The translations under genes were made by a program, and so were the position numbers. This document shows, piece by piece, positions 16,283-25,099 of a DNA stretch of 37,217 nucleotides; the stretch's first letter is position 1, and each line of letters begins with the position of its first letter. The notes beneath the pieces are model-generated. The model did no database searches. It was not told the origin of the DNA and saw nothing but the letters and a program-made list of their open reading frames with translations. Source of the DNA: an uncultured Clostridia bacterium (GTDB taxonomy: Bacteria; Bacillota; Clostridia; TANB77; CAG-508); NCBI GenBank assembly GCA_947631335.1, contig CANRKZ010000009.1:1-37217 (forward strand), given 5' to 3'.

Positions 16283-17018
16283 ATGATAAAAGCCTATGCA
16301 AAATCAGATATAGGAAGAGTAAGAGAAATTAACCAGGATTCTTATTATATATCGGATTCATTAGATGAAGTACAGCTATATATGCTTGCAGATGGTATGG
16401 GAGGATACCAAGGTGGAGAAATAGCAAGTGATTTAGCAATACAGTCGGCCAAAAGTTATATTGAAAATAATTTTAAAGAAATTGAAAAAGATAGAGATAG
16501 TATTATTCAGCTAGTAGGTAGTAGTATGGAATATGCAAACATGGTAGTATATGAAAAATCAAAAGAAAGTAAAGAATTAGAAGGAATGGGTACTACTTTA
16601 GAAGTTTGTTTAATATATAATAATAAGGCATTTATTGGACATGTAGGAGATAGTAGAATTTATCGAATTCGAAAAGAATTCATAAGAAAATTAACCCAAG
16701 ATCATAGTTATGTTCAAAAATTAGTAAAAGATGGAACCATAACACAAGAGGAAGCGGTTCATCATCCACAAAAAAATATGTTAATGAAAGCACTTCGGAT
16801 GTAATGCTTTTGTAGAACCAGACGTAATGGTAAAAGGGTTTTTAAAAGATGATATATTAATTATGAATTCAGACGGATTAACAAATTTAGTTTCACAAGA
16901 AGAGATGTTAAAACAAGCTAAAAAAGATATTGAACAAGCACCAAAAGAACTAATAAAAATGGCAAATAAAAATGGCGGATATGATAATATAACAGTTATT
17001 ATTATAAAAAATATATAA
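16283..17018 (+). CDS. prpC: PP2C-type protein phosphatase PrpC, read through one CGGA +1 site
   Basis: A 244-residue phosphatase when C16796 is skipped (171 + 73 codons), the usual PrpC/Stp length. Metal-binding motifs are REINQDSYYI, LADGMGGYQGGEIAS, GHVGDSRIYRI and TQDHSYVQKLV. Frame 0 reaches CGG at 16796 and stops two codons later. Skipping C gives MKALGCNAFVEPDV, matching the conserved ITRALG-x-x-x-x-EPD segment. It continues through MNSDGLTNLVS and GGYDNITVI, which carry the last two metal aspartates. A truncated product would lack those residues. PrpC dephosphorylates targets of the kinase PrkC encoded 43 bases downstream. The start has AGAGGTG. Confidence 0.92.
16796..16799 (+). other. 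CGGA recoding site in prpC
   Basis: Context CTT-C-GGA-TGT. It restores the conserved ALG motif; frame 0 would end at TAA 16802-16804. Confidence 0.85.
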
Positions 17019-17061
17019 GTATAACGATCTACATACAAACAAAATTTAAGGAGAGATAAAT

Positions 17062-19032
17062 ATGAATTTAGAAGGTAAACTATTAGGAAATCGATATGAG
17101 ATTATCGAAAAAGTTGGAAACGGTGGAATGGCTACAGTATATAGAGCAACAGACAAAGTGTTAAAAAGAAATGTCGCTGTTAAAATATTAAGAGATGAAT
17201 TTACAACAGATGAAGAGTTTATCAGAAGATTTGAAGCAGAAGCACAATCGGCAGCAAGGTTGACACATGCAAATATTGTATCAATTTATGATGTTGGAGT
17301 GGATGGGAATTTATATTATATTGTAATGGAATTAATACAAGGAAAAACGTTAAAAGAAATTATCATAAAAGAGAAAGGACCACTTCCATGGAAATGGTCA
17401 ATCAATGTAGCAATCCAAATTGCATCTGCTTTAGAAATGGCACATAAAAATAATATCATCCATAGAGATATTAAGCCACATAATATTATCATAACCGAAG
17501 ATGGTATTGCTAAAGTAACAGATTTTGGAATTGCCAAGGCTGTATCTAATTCAACAATTACAGCATTTGGAACTACAATAGGTTCTGTACACTATTTTTC
17601 ACCAGAGCATGCAAGAGGTGGCTTTACAGATGCTAAGTCAGATTTATATTCTTTAGGCGTTGTTATGTATGAGATGGTTACAGGAAGAGTACCATTTGAT
17701 GCAGATACACCTGTGTCAGTAGCTTTAAAACATATGCAAGATGAACCAGAAGAACCAATTGAAATAAACTCAAATGTACCAATGGCAGTTAATAAAATTA
17801 TTATGAAAGCATTACAAAAAGATTCTACTTTAAGATATCAAACAGCTTCAGAAATGCTAGTTGATTTAAAAAAAGCATTAAAAGATCCAGAAGGTAACTT
17901 TGTAGAAGAATTAGACTATGATCCTACAGCAAAAACACAAGTTATTCATACTGATGGTTATGCTGATAAAAGGAAGAGACAAAACCAGAAGAAAGATGGT
18001 AAATTGAAAACCTTTATTAAAAATCATAAAAAGTTAAGTATTTTTATTGGATTAATACTATTGTTTGTTCTAAGTTTAGGTGGAACAATGTTAGCTTTAA
18101 ATTTAACAAATCCGCCAGAGGTTTCTATGCCAAATGTAGTAGGACTATCAAAAGAAGAGGCACAACAAGAAATTGAGAATGCTAAATTAAAATTTGAAGT
18201 AGAAAAAGAAGAATATAATAAAGATGTACCAGAAGGATTTGTTATTTCGCAGGATCCAACCTATATGGAAAGATTTAATAAAGTAAAAGAAGGAAGTACA
18301 GTTAAAGTTATAATAAGTAAAGGACAAGAAAAGACAAAAGTACCAAAAGTAGTAGGAATGCAAAGAGAAAAGGCAATAGAAGCCTTAGAAGAGGCAAAAT
18401 TAAAAGTAGAAGTTATAGAAGAAGCAAGTAAAAAAGTACAAGAGGGATATGTTATTAGTCAAGAAACAGATCCAGAAACAGATGCTTTTGCTGGAGATAC
18501 TATAAAAATACATGTAAGTACGGGAGTAGAAAAGGTAGTGGTACCAGATGTTATAGGAAAATCACAGGAGGAAGCAAAAAAGACATTAGAATCACAAGGA
18601 TTTGTCGTAACAGTAACTACTTCTGAAGATAGTTCAAAAGCAAGTAAAGTCGTATTAAAACAAAGTCTAAATTCAGGGACATCAGTAGAAAAGGGAAGTA
18701 GCATTACAATTACTGTTAATAACTATGAAGAATCAAAAACCATAAGTGTAAGTATAAATGTTAAATCTATAACTGGAGGTTATACAGAAGAGATAGAAAG
18801 CACAAATTCAACAGGAAGTACCATAGCAAAAACAGTAAATATCACTTTAAAATCTGGAAATACAACCTTGTATTCTGATTCAGGAGTCGATAAAAACACT
18901 ACAAATAAATCAGCAACAATAAATGGAAAAGGGTCAATGGATTTAACGCTTATTATTACAGATTCAAATGGTGGAAGTTGGACTAGAACAAAAACAGTAA
19001 ACTTTAATAATGATTCATCAATTAGTTTTTAA
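17062..19032 (+). CDS. prkC: Serine/threonine protein kinase PrkC with three PASTA domains
   Basis: A 656-residue membrane kinase. The cytoplasmic Hanks-type domain (about 8-275) has GNGGMATVYRA, VAVKIL, HRDIKPHNIII, TDFGIAKA and a Thr/Ser-rich activation loop (TITAFGTTIGS). A single membrane span lies at about 322-345 (LSIFIGLILLFVLSLGGTML). Three extracellular PASTA domains follow (PNVVGLSKEEA, PKVVGMQREKA, PDVIGKSQEEA), which sense muropeptides or lipid II and can trigger spore germination. The last 95 residues form an extra Ser/Thr/Asn-rich beta domain, which many orthologues lack. It is translated from AAGGAGAG, directly after its phosphatase and before rsgA, as in B. subtilis. Confidence 0.95.
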   Translation: MNLEGKLLGNRYEIIEKVGNGGMATVYRATDKVLKRNVAVKILRDEFTTDEEFIRRFEAEAQSAARLTHANIVSIYDVGVDGNLYYIVMELIQGKTLKEIIIKEKGPLPWKWSINVAIQIASALEMAHKNNIIHRDIKPHNIIITEDGIAKVTDFGIAKAVSNSTITAFGTTIGSVHYFSPEHARGGFTDAKSDLYSLGVVMYEMVTGRVPFDADTPVSVALKHMQDEPEEPIEINSNVPMAVNKIIMKALQKDSTLRYQTASEMLVDLKKALKDPEGNFVEELDYDPTAKTQVIHTDGYADKRKRQNQKKDGKLKTFIKNHKKLSIFIGLILLFVLSLGGTMLALNLTNPPEVSMPNVVGLSKEEAQQEIENAKLKFEVEKEEYNKDVPEGFVISQDPTYMERFNKVKEGSTVKVIISKGQEKTKVPKVVGMQREKAIEALEEAKLKVEVIEEASKKVQEGYVISQETDPETDAFAGDTIKIHVSTGVEKVVVPDVIGKSQEEAKKTLESQGFVVTVTTSEDSSKASKVVLKQSLNSGTSVEKGSSITITVNNYEESKTISVSINVKSITGGYTEEIESTNSTGSTIAKTVNITLKSGNTTLYSDSGVDKNTTNKSATINGKGSMDLTLIITDSNGGSWTRTKTVNFNNDSSISF

Positions 19033-19039
19033 TAAAAAT

Positions 19040-19063
19040 AGGGAGCGAGTGATTTCGTTCCCT
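19040..19063 (+). other. Intergenic hairpin between prkC and rsgA
   Basis: AGGGAGCGA pairs with TCGTTCCCT (one G-T) around a six-base loop. It is followed by AAAAATTT, not a T run, so it is a pause/processing hairpin at most. Confidence 0.4.
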
Positions 19064-19083
19064 AAAAATTTAATGGAGGAAGA

Positions 19084-19972
19084 ATGCAGGGAATTATTAT
19101 AAAAAATATTGCTAATTTATACCGAGTAGAAGTGCGGAAATAAACAAGTTTATGAAGCAACAGCTAGAGGAAAATTTAAAAAAGAGGAAATTACACCTGT
19201 TGTAGGAGATAAAGTAGAAATAAAAATAGTAGATGAAGAAAATAAAAAAGCAGTAATAGAAGAAATAAAAGATAGAAAAGTATATGTAAAAAGACCAAAA
19301 GTGGCTAACATTACACAAATTGTTTTAGTAGTATCGAGCAAAAATCCAAAACCAGATTTGTTAATGTTAGATAAGCAATTAGCCTTTTCTGAATTTCTAG
19401 GAATTCAATCTTTGATTGTATTTAATAAAATAGATCTAGATAAAGAAGAACAATTTAAAAAAATAAAACGAATCTATGAAAATATAGGTTATACAGTGAT
19501 TGAAACACAGGCAAAAGAACGAAAGGGAATAGAAATATTAAGAGAAAGTTTGAAAAACAATATAAATGCTTTTTCAGGAAACTCAGGTGTGGGAAAATCC
19601 ACATTAATTAATAGCATATTTGGTAAAGATATAACATTAGAAGGAGAAATTAGTAAAAAAAATAAAAAAGGAAAAAATACAACGACTGCAATTCAGTTAT
19701 ACAAAATAGATGAAAATACTTATATTGCAGATACACCAGGATTTTCTACTTTTGATATAACAGAAATTCCAAGCCAGAATTTATATCAATATTTTAAAGA
19801 GTTTAAAGAAAAGGAAAAAGATTGTAAATTTATAGGTTGCACGCATATTAAAGAACAAAACTGTGGAATTAAACAAGCAGTAAAAGTAGGAAAAATAGCA
19901 AAAGAAAGATATAATCGATTTTGCAAAATTTATCAAGAATTAAAACAAAAGGAGGAAAGGAAAAAATGGTAG
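19084..19972 (+). CDS. rsgA: Ribosome small-subunit GTPase RsgA, read through one CGGA +1 site
   Basis: RsgA is a circularly permuted GTPase that checks late 30S subunit assembly. ATG 19084 has GGAGGAAG. Codons 1-17 (MQGIIIKNIANLYRVEV) run into CGG at 19135 and would stop after one more codon. Skipping C gives GNKQVYEATARGKF, the N-terminal OB-fold continuation, and an intact protein of 295 residues, the usual length. The G4 motif FNKID precedes G1 GNSGVGKSTLINS and G3 DTPGFSTF, as expected for the permuted order. The C-terminal zinc motif CKFIGCTHIKEQNC is present. Without the shift only an 19-residue peptide could be made, or translation would have to start far inside the gene. It is in operon with prkC and overlaps the region upstream of rpe. 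Confidence 0.92.
19135..19138 (+). other. CGGA recoding site in rsgA
   Basis: Context GTG-C-GGA-AAT at codon 18, the earliest of the seven sites. Frame 0 ends at TAA 19141-19143. Confidence 0.85.
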
Positions 19973-20628
19973 AAATATCAACATCGATTCTTTCTGTAAA
20001 AAAAGGAGAAGAATCAACTACTTTTTTTGAATTAGAGTCAGCTAAAACAGATTATTTTCATATTGACGTTATGGATGGTAAGTTCGTTAAAAAAGATACT
20101 TATCGTAAAATGTTAGAATATGCATCATATATTAAGAGAATTTCAAACCTACCATTAGATGTACATCTAATGGTAGAAGATATAAAAGGAGCAATACAAG
20201 ATTTTTTAGCAGTAGAACCTAATATTATTACTTTTCATTTTGAAGCTTGTAGAGATAAAAAAGAAGTTTATGAGATGATTAATTATATAAAAGAAAATCA
20301 TTGTAAAGTGGGACTTTCTATAAAACCAGATACTAAAATAGAAGAAATATATGAATTTTTACCTTATATTCATATGTGTTTAATTATGACAGTAGAGCCA
20401 GGGAAAGGTGGACAAACTTTATTAAAAGGCATGATAAGAAAAATTGAAAATTTAAAAAATTATATAAAGAAAAATCAAATAGAAATTGATATAGAAGCAG
20501 ATGGTGGAATTAATTTAAAAACAGCACCAGAAGTAAAAAATGCAGGAGCTAATGTATTAGTTGCAGGAACTGCAATATTAATGGCAAAAAATTTTAAAAT
20601 TATAATAGAAGAATTAAAAAAGAATTAA
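19966..20628 (+). CDS. rpe: Ribulose-phosphate 3-epimerase
   Basis: A 220-residue TIM-barrel enzyme that interconverts ribulose 5-phosphate and xylulose 5-phosphate (pentose phosphate pathway). Active-site motifs are seen: FHIDVMDGKFV (metal His/Asp), DVHLMV (metal His), MTVEPGKGGQ and IEADGGIN (catalytic Asp). ATG 19966 is chosen because GGAGGAAAGG lies just before it and the protein then starts as usual (MVEISTSIL). It overlaps the rsgA end by seven bases, indicating coupled translation. The prpC-prkC-rsgA-rpe order equals that of B. subtilis. Confidence 0.94.
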   Translation: MVEISTSILSVKKGEESTTFFELESAKTDYFHIDVMDGKFVKKDTYRKMLEYASYIKRISNLPLDVHLMVEDIKGAIQDFLAVEPNIITFHFEACRDKKEVYEMINYIKENHCKVGLSIKPDTKIEEIYEFLPYIHMCLIMTVEPGKGGQTLLKGMIRKIENLKNYIKKNQIEIDIEADGGINLKTAPEVKNAGANVLVAGTAILMAKNFKIIIEELKKN

Positions 20629-20631
20629 TAA

Positions 20632-20678
20632 ATCATACTGAACCAAAAAAATTGGATTTTTTTCGGATTCAGTATGAT
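20632..20678. terminator. Long hairpin between convergent rpe and 20716-21942
   Basis: ATCATACTGAA pairs with TTCAGTATGAT, extended by AAAAAAA/TTTTTTT inside the stem. It separates two convergent genes and may stop both. Confidence 0.7.
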
Positions 20679-20715
20679 ATTAACTCTTTTAATTTATTTC
20701 TAATAAAATAACCTA

Positions 20716-21942
20716 TTAATTTTTAGTATCTGGTTTTTCTTTTTTTGTTTCTTGATTGTTTTTATTTTTCTTTTTTCTAGTAGGAAAAATATAAGCGATT
20801 ACCATTCCCAAACCAAACATTGAGAAAATTAATTTTAATAAAATTCCTACATAAGGTATTATTGTTAAAAGCCAAATAATTGCAGAAGATATAATTAATA
20901 CACCTAAAGTTTGAAGTGTTTTTTCTATTTTTAATTTTGCACAAAGTAGGCGATTTACAGCAATAGCAAAGATAGAAGAACTAATAGTAATTAATAAAAT
21001 TAATAAAATTAATCCTAGTAATGCAATTTTACTTGTAATACCAAGTAAGAATAGAAGAATAGATGCAATTACAATTACAATTGGAGTTAGAATTCCATAA
21101 CCAATGACTGGTAATAATTTTTTGCTTAACAATTCATTAGTATTATTTAAGAATTTAGGTGCAAGCCATAAACATAACAACCAAATTATAATTACTGTTA
21201 TAACAAATTGTCCAAATGATAAAATATATTCTTGAATAGTATTGCTATTATATCTAGGTATTGATTTAAAGTTTATGTCACCACCAACAGTTTCTCTTTC
21301 TGGAATAGAAGCCTCTTGAGGAGAGTAATAATTAAAATTACCATCTATCATTGCTTGAGAAGTAACTTGATCTTCTGATTCTGCTAATTGTGCAAAGTTA
21401 ATGTCATTTGCTGTTACAAAAGCATTTCTTCCAATCATTCCATTAAAATTTACGGTATTGGAAGATATTCTAACATCTCGATAAACATACCCATTAATTG
21501 TTACATCTTGTGCAGTTGCATATACATCATAAACAACTCCCGAAATTGTTAGGTTTTGAGTACAGGCAAATAAATTACTGAAAATATAACCTTGATTTTC
21601 TATGGTAATTGTTTTAGCACAAATAAAGGCGTCTCCACCAATTTGTGAGTTAATGGTAACATTATCTGCAACAACAAAAAGGTTTCCATCAACAATATAG
21701 TCGATTGTAATATTATCACCACTTAGGTAAACATCACCTTTTTTCATATTATTATCAACTATAGCTTGATCGCTATTTTCAGAATCGTTAGAAATAGCTT
21801 GAGCTTCTTGGCTTTGATCCTCAACAGTAATATTTTCATCAGTTTGTTCAGCTGTTTCATTTTCAGCTCTTACGATAGGAATCGAAAGAGTTAAAACAAC
21901 AAACATTAATAAAGCAATTGTTTTTAATTTCCTTCTTAACAT
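20716..21942 (-). CDS. Membrane-anchored bactofilin-like protein
   Basis: A 408-residue protein with a signal peptide (residues 1-26, IALLMFVVLTLSIPIVRA), an acidic linker (27-65), a beta-helical region (about 65-225) of repeated short strands (KGDVYLSGDNITIDYIVDGN, GDAFICAKTITIENQGYIFS) and four hydrophobic C-terminal helices (about 235-390). The tail is Lys-rich. Beta-helix plus membrane anchors suggests an envelope or cell-shape role, by analogy with bactofilins (inference). AGGAGGGA precedes the ATG. It is inserted, with nth, inside what is otherwise the prpC-to-rpmB gene cluster of other Firmicutes. Confidence 0.75.
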   Translation of the reverse strand: MLRRKLKTIALLMFVVLTLSIPIVRAENETAEQTDENITVEDQSQEAQAISNDSENSDQAIVDNNMKKGDVYLSGDNITIDYIVDGNLFVVADNVTINSQIGGDAFICAKTITIENQGYIFSNLFACTQNLTISGVVYDVYATAQDVTINGYVYRDVRISSNTVNFNGMIGRNAFVTANDINFAQLAESEDQVTSQAMIDGNFNYYSPQEASIPERETVGGDINFKSIPRYNSNTIQEYILSFGQFVITVIIIWLLCLWLAPKFLNNTNELLSKKLLPVIGYGILTPIVIVIASILLFLLGITSKIALLGLILLILLITISSSIFAIAVNRLLCAKLKIEKTLQTLGVLIISSAIIWLLTIIPYVGILLKLIFSMFGLGMVIAYIFPTRKKKNKNNQETKKEKPDTKN

Positions 21943-22026
21943 AAAAATCCCTCCTAAAAAAATTTATCATAGATATAATAAAAATATATCTCTTTCTTAA
22001 AATTTTGTCAATAAAATAAGAAAGAA

Positions 22027-22058
22027 AAAATACTGTTTATTTCAATAAACAGTATTTT
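22027..22058 (-). terminator. Rho-independent terminator of the nth operon
   Basis: A perfect 14-bp stem (AAAATACTGTTTAT / ATAAACAGTATTTT) with a 4-base loop and a T run on the minus strand. It overlaps the stop of the small Cys-rich gene. Confidence 0.85.
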
Positions 22059-22194
22059 AATTTTTTTTATCTACTTGTTTGCTAACAAAATAAGCACATT
22101 CTAAACAAGAAATAGGAGAAGGAGAAACAGAAGAATAAGAGCATTTTCCATCTTTTTGATAAATACAATTCAAAGAACAATTAATATTTGTCAA
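22057..22194 (-). CDS. Small Cys-rich protein
   Basis: A 45-residue protein starting at TTG 22194, supported by GAGGTG at correct spacing. Five cysteines are arranged CSLNC, GKC, SCLEC (total pattern CX3C-X7-C-X11-C-X2-C), suggesting a metal-binding or disulfide micro-protein. Similar short Cys-containing proteins are common in Clostridia, from memory without a known role. It follows nth by 55 bases and shares its terminator. Confidence 0.65.
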   Translation of the reverse strand: MTNINCSLNCIYQKDGKCSYSSVSPSPISCLECAYFVSKQVDKKN

Positions 22195-22249
22195 AAAATC
22201 ACCTCATTTAAAATTAGTATGGGCAGAAAAAATCATATTATGCAAAAAA

Positions 22250-22885
22250 TTATCTTTTATTTTTGTAAAAATCACACAAATGATGAATAGGACATATATC
22301 ACATTTAGGTTTTCTTGCAACACAAATATTTCTTCCATGCCATACAAATAAATGATTAATATCCTTTAAAGTATTTTTGGGGAAGGTTCTTATTAAATCT
22401 TGTTCTATTTTTTCAGGTTCCTTTTGTTTGGATAAACCAACTAAATTAGAAATTCTTTTAGCATGAGTATCAACAGCAATTCCTTCTGCTATGCCAAAAA
22501 CTTCCAATAAAATTACATTCGCACTTTTTCTGCCAATACCAGCAAGGGAAGTTAATTCTTCCATTGTATGGGGAACAACGCCATTAAAATTTTCTAGAAT
22601 CTGTTTTGCACATAATTTAATATTTTTTGCTTTATTCTTATAAAAACCACAAGGATGAATAATTTCTTCTAATTCTTTAAGATCAATATCTAGATATGAT
22701 TTAAGATCTGGGCATCTAGAAAATAATGTTGGTGTTGTTTTGTTTACCCTTTCATCTGTGCATTGAGCAGAAAGCATAACAGCTATCACGAGTTCGAAAG
22801 GAGTAGAAAAATCTAGACTGCAAGTAGCATGTGGATAAGCTTTCTTTAACAAATTAACAAGTTCAATTGCATTTGCTTTTTTCAT
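22250..22885 (-). CDS. nth: Endonuclease III (DNA glycosylase/AP lyase)
   Basis: A 211-residue base-excision repair enzyme that removes oxidised pyrimidines. It has the helix-hairpin-helix ELTSLAGIGRKSANVIL with the catalytic Lys, the catalytic Asp in AVDTHAKRIS, and the C-terminal 4Fe-4S loop CVARKPKCDICPIHHLC (C-X6-C-X2-C-X5-C). The length is normal and the start has AGAGGTGA. All catalytic residues are intact. It is co-transcribed with the small Cys-rich gene downstream. Confidence 0.95.
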   Translation of the reverse strand: MKKANAIELVNLLKKAYPHATCSLDFSTPFELVIAVMLSAQCTDERVNKTTPTLFSRCPDLKSYLDIDLKELEEIIHPCGFYKNKAKNIKLCAKQILENFNGVVPHTMEELTSLAGIGRKSANVILLEVFGIAEGIAVDTHAKRISNLVGLSKQKEPEKIEQDLIRTFPKNTLKDINHLFVWHGRNICVARKPKCDICPIHHLCDFYKNKR

Positions 22886-23048
22886 TTTCAGTCACCTCTA
22901 AAAAATTTTATAAAAGAATTATAGTTTTGTCAAACAAGTAAATTTGTAAGTGTAATAAGGAAAGTCTTTTAATTTATTATACATAAAAAAGCACAAATAA
23001 CATAAAAGATTAATATAATATACAAAAAACATGGGAGGTAATCAAGTT

Positions 23049-23198
23049 ATGATACATTTGTTAAAAAAAACTTTAGCAGTATGCTTAATAGGTTTGGGAT
23101 TAGGAATTTTACTTGTTTTATTACTTCCTATAACAGGTTGGTTATTCATAATCGGAGTTACTGTAGTTTGTGTTGGATTTATGTGGCTAGCATGTTAA
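23049..23198 (+). CDS. 49-residue membrane peptide upstream of spoVM
   Basis: Starts at ATG 23049 behind GGGAGGT and ends at TAA 23196-23198. The product (MIHLLKKTLAVCLIGLGLGI... ending VGFMWLAC) is almost wholly hydrophobic: a Lys-Lys start and two likely membrane helices with a Pro-Ile-Thr-Gly turn. It lies 21 bases before spoVM, so it may be co-expressed during sporulation. No family is recognised with certainty. Confidence 0.65.
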   Translation: MIHLLKKTLAVCLIGLGLGILLVLLLPITGWLFIIGVTVVCVGFMWLAC

Positions 23199-23219
23199 AG
23201 AAAAAGGAGGGAGATACAT

Positions 23220-23294
23220 ATGACAGTTGTTGTAAAAAAAGTGCCAAAATTCCTAAGGGGATTTGTAAAATTAATATTTGGAATTAAAGATTAA
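23220..23294 (+). CDS. spoVM: Stage V sporulation protein SpoVM
   Basis: A 24-residue peptide, MTVVVKKVPKFLRGFVKLIF... ending GIKD, behind a strong AGGAGGG. It matches the B. subtilis SpoVM pattern (LPKFLGGIVRAMLG) including the Pro-Lys-Phe-Leu start of the amphipathic helix and the Gly-Phe/Ile-Val core. SpoVM senses the convex forespore membrane and anchors SpoIVA to begin coat assembly. Its place between rpe and rpmB is the same as in B. subtilis, which strongly supports the call. It is direct evidence that the organism forms spores. Confidence 0.88.
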   Translation: MTVVVKKVPKFLRGFVKLIFGIKD

Positions 23295-23378
23295 AAAACA
23301 ATGCTTTAGGGAGAGGAAAAAGGTTATTTTATAAAAAATACATTTTTTCTCTCTCTTTAAAATATTTTTTAAAGAACA

Positions 23379-23402
23379 AAAAAAGAGCTTAAGCTCTTTT
23401 TA
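23379..23402. terminator. Bidirectional palindromic terminator
   Basis: AAAAGAGCTT/AAGCTCTTTT perfect palindrome with flanking A and T runs, between spoVM and convergent rpmB; it includes the rpmB stop. Confidence 0.85.
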
Positions 23403-23586
23403 CTTTTCCATTTCTTAAACATTTAGCACATACATAAATTCTTTTTACTTGACCATCAATTTCAGCTTTAACGCTTCTTAAGTTTGGTTTCCAAGTACGT
23501 GGAGATCTTTTACTAATATGAGAACGAGTAATGCTAAGTTTATTTCCATGACTAGCTGTTTTTTCACAAATTGCACATTTTGCCAT
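23389..23586 (-). CDS. rpmB: 50S ribosomal protein L28
   Basis: A 65-residue ribosomal protein, MAKCAICEKTASHGNKLS... with a zinc-ribbon form: CAIC near the N-terminus and CAKC near the C-terminus (YVCAKCLRNGKVKRA). ATG 23586 is chosen over a frame start 12 bases upstream because AGGAGGTG fits it and the family begins MAK. The C+ (four-cysteine) type implies no zinc-sparing variant at this locus. Its position next to spoVM is conserved. Confidence 0.96.
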   Translation of the reverse strand: MAKCAICEKTASHGNKLSITRSHISKRSPRTWKPNLRSVKAEIDGQVKRIYVCAKCLRNGKVKRA

Positions 23587-23688
23587 TATCGATTGCACCT
23601 CCTAAAATTCTTAATAAATTGACTATTGATAAGTTTATCACAAAAACGAAAAAAAAACAAGTATTTTTTTAAAATTATAAAAAATTCC

Positions 23689-23716
23689 TTGCAAAAAAGG
23701 AAATATGTGGTATAAT
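23689..23716 (+). promoter_or_regulatory. Promoter of tig
   Basis: TTGCAA (23689-23694), a 16-base spacer and TATAAT (23711-23716) with an upstream TGG (extended -10). Confidence 0.8.
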
Positions 23717-23749
23717 AAATAAGCTAATAAAAAGAAAGGATTGAAAAAA

Positions 23750-25036
23750 ATGAATTGTAAAGTAGAAAAAACAAAAAATGCAAATGAAGTCAAATTAGAA
23801 GTAACAGTTGAATCTGCAAAATTTGATGAAGCAATTAAAAAAGTATATTTTAAAAGTGCAAAATATTTTAATATACCAGGATTTAGAAAAGGAAAAGCTC
23901 CAATACAAATTGTAGAAAAATATTACGGAAAAGAAATTTTCTATGAAGATGCTTTTAATGAAGTTGCTGGAGAAGCTTTAGAAGAAGCTGTAAAAGAAAA
24001 TAAATTAGAAGTAGTAAGCAAACCAGATATTGATGTAACACAAATTGAAAAGGGAAAAGATTTAATTTTTACAGCTATCATGCAAACAAAACCAGAAGCT
24101 GAACTTGGAAAATATAAAGGTATAGAAGTTAAAAAAATTGAGTATAATGTATCAGATGAAGATATAAACCATGAATTAGAGCATATGCAAGAACATAATT
24201 CAAGACTTATCTCAATTGAAGATAGACCAGTTCAAAGTGGAGACATTACAACAATTGATTTTGAAGGATTTGTAGATGGAAAGGCTTTTGAAGGTGGAAA
24301 AGCAGAAGGACATGAATTAGAAATAGGAAGCAATACATTTATACCAGGATTTGAAGACCAAGTAATTGGAATGAAAATTGAAGAAGAAAAAGATATTAAT
24401 GTTAAATTTCCAGAAGAATATTTTTCAAAAGAATTAGCAGGAAAAGATGCTACCTTTAAAGTAAAAGTTCATGAGATCAAGAAAAAAGAATTACCAAAAT
24501 TAGATGATGAGTTTGCAAAAGATGTTAGCGAATTTGACACGCTAGAAGAATTAAAAGCAGACATCAAAACAAAACAAGAAAAACAAAATGAAGAAAAAGC
24601 AAAATATGAAACACAAGAGGCAGTTATCAAAGCAGTTTGTGAAAATATAAAAGTAGAAATTCCATCTGGAATGGTAGAGATGGAAATTGATAATATGTTA
24701 AAAGACATAGAGCAAAGATTGTCATACCAAGGATTAAAGTTAGAACAATATCTTCAAATGATGGGTAAAACTATGGAAGATATGAGAAAAGAATATGAAC
24801 CTCAAGCAATCGAATCAATTAAATCAAGATTAGCAATCGAAGCAGTGGCTAAAGCAGAAAAAATAGAAGCAACCGATAAAGAAATAGAAGAAAAAATAAA
24901 AGAAATGGCTAAGAATTATGGAAAGGAAAAAGATGAAGAATTCTTGAAAAATGAGAATGTAAGAAACTATATTAAACAAGGATTAGAATCTGAAAAAACC
25001 ATTGATTTCTTAGTAAAAAATGCAAAATTAAAATAA
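23750..25036 (+). CDS. tig: Trigger factor
   Basis: A 428-residue ribosome-bound chaperone. The N-terminal ribosome-binding domain has the signature FNIPGFRKGKAP (about 43-54), then an FKBP-type prolyl isomerase domain (about 160-245, GDITTIDFEGFVDGKAFEGG) and a helical C-terminal domain. It folds nascent chains at the tunnel exit. ATG 23750 is preferred to TTG 23741 because AAAGAAAGGA fits it. Followed by clpP and clpX in the common tig-clpP-clpX order. Confidence 0.95.
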   Translation: MNCKVEKTKNANEVKLEVTVESAKFDEAIKKVYFKSAKYFNIPGFRKGKAPIQIVEKYYGKEIFYEDAFNEVAGEALEEAVKENKLEVVSKPDIDVTQIEKGKDLIFTAIMQTKPEAELGKYKGIEVKKIEYNVSDEDINHELEHMQEHNSRLISIEDRPVQSGDITTIDFEGFVDGKAFEGGKAEGHELEIGSNTFIPGFEDQVIGMKIEEEKDINVKFPEEYFSKELAGKDATFKVKVHEIKKKELPKLDDEFAKDVSEFDTLEELKADIKTKQEKQNEEKAKYETQEAVIKAVCENIKVEIPSGMVEMEIDNMLKDIEQRLSYQGLKLEQYLQMMGKTMEDMRKEYEPQAIESIKSRLAIEAVAKAEKIEATDKEIEEKIKEMAKNYGKEKDEEFLKNENVRNYIKQGLESEKTIDFLVKNAKLK

Positions 25037-25099
25037 AACAAAAAATAAGAAAGGGTTGGGGGATAGAATTTCATTAGTAAAATTTTAACTCCAGCTTTT

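Noticed and set aside
10031..19972. dxs, prpC and rsgA as pseudogenes
   Set aside because: Each has one clean frame change, no stops after it, intact catalytic residues on both sides and full normal length; the true dead gene at 1990-2627 looks very different.
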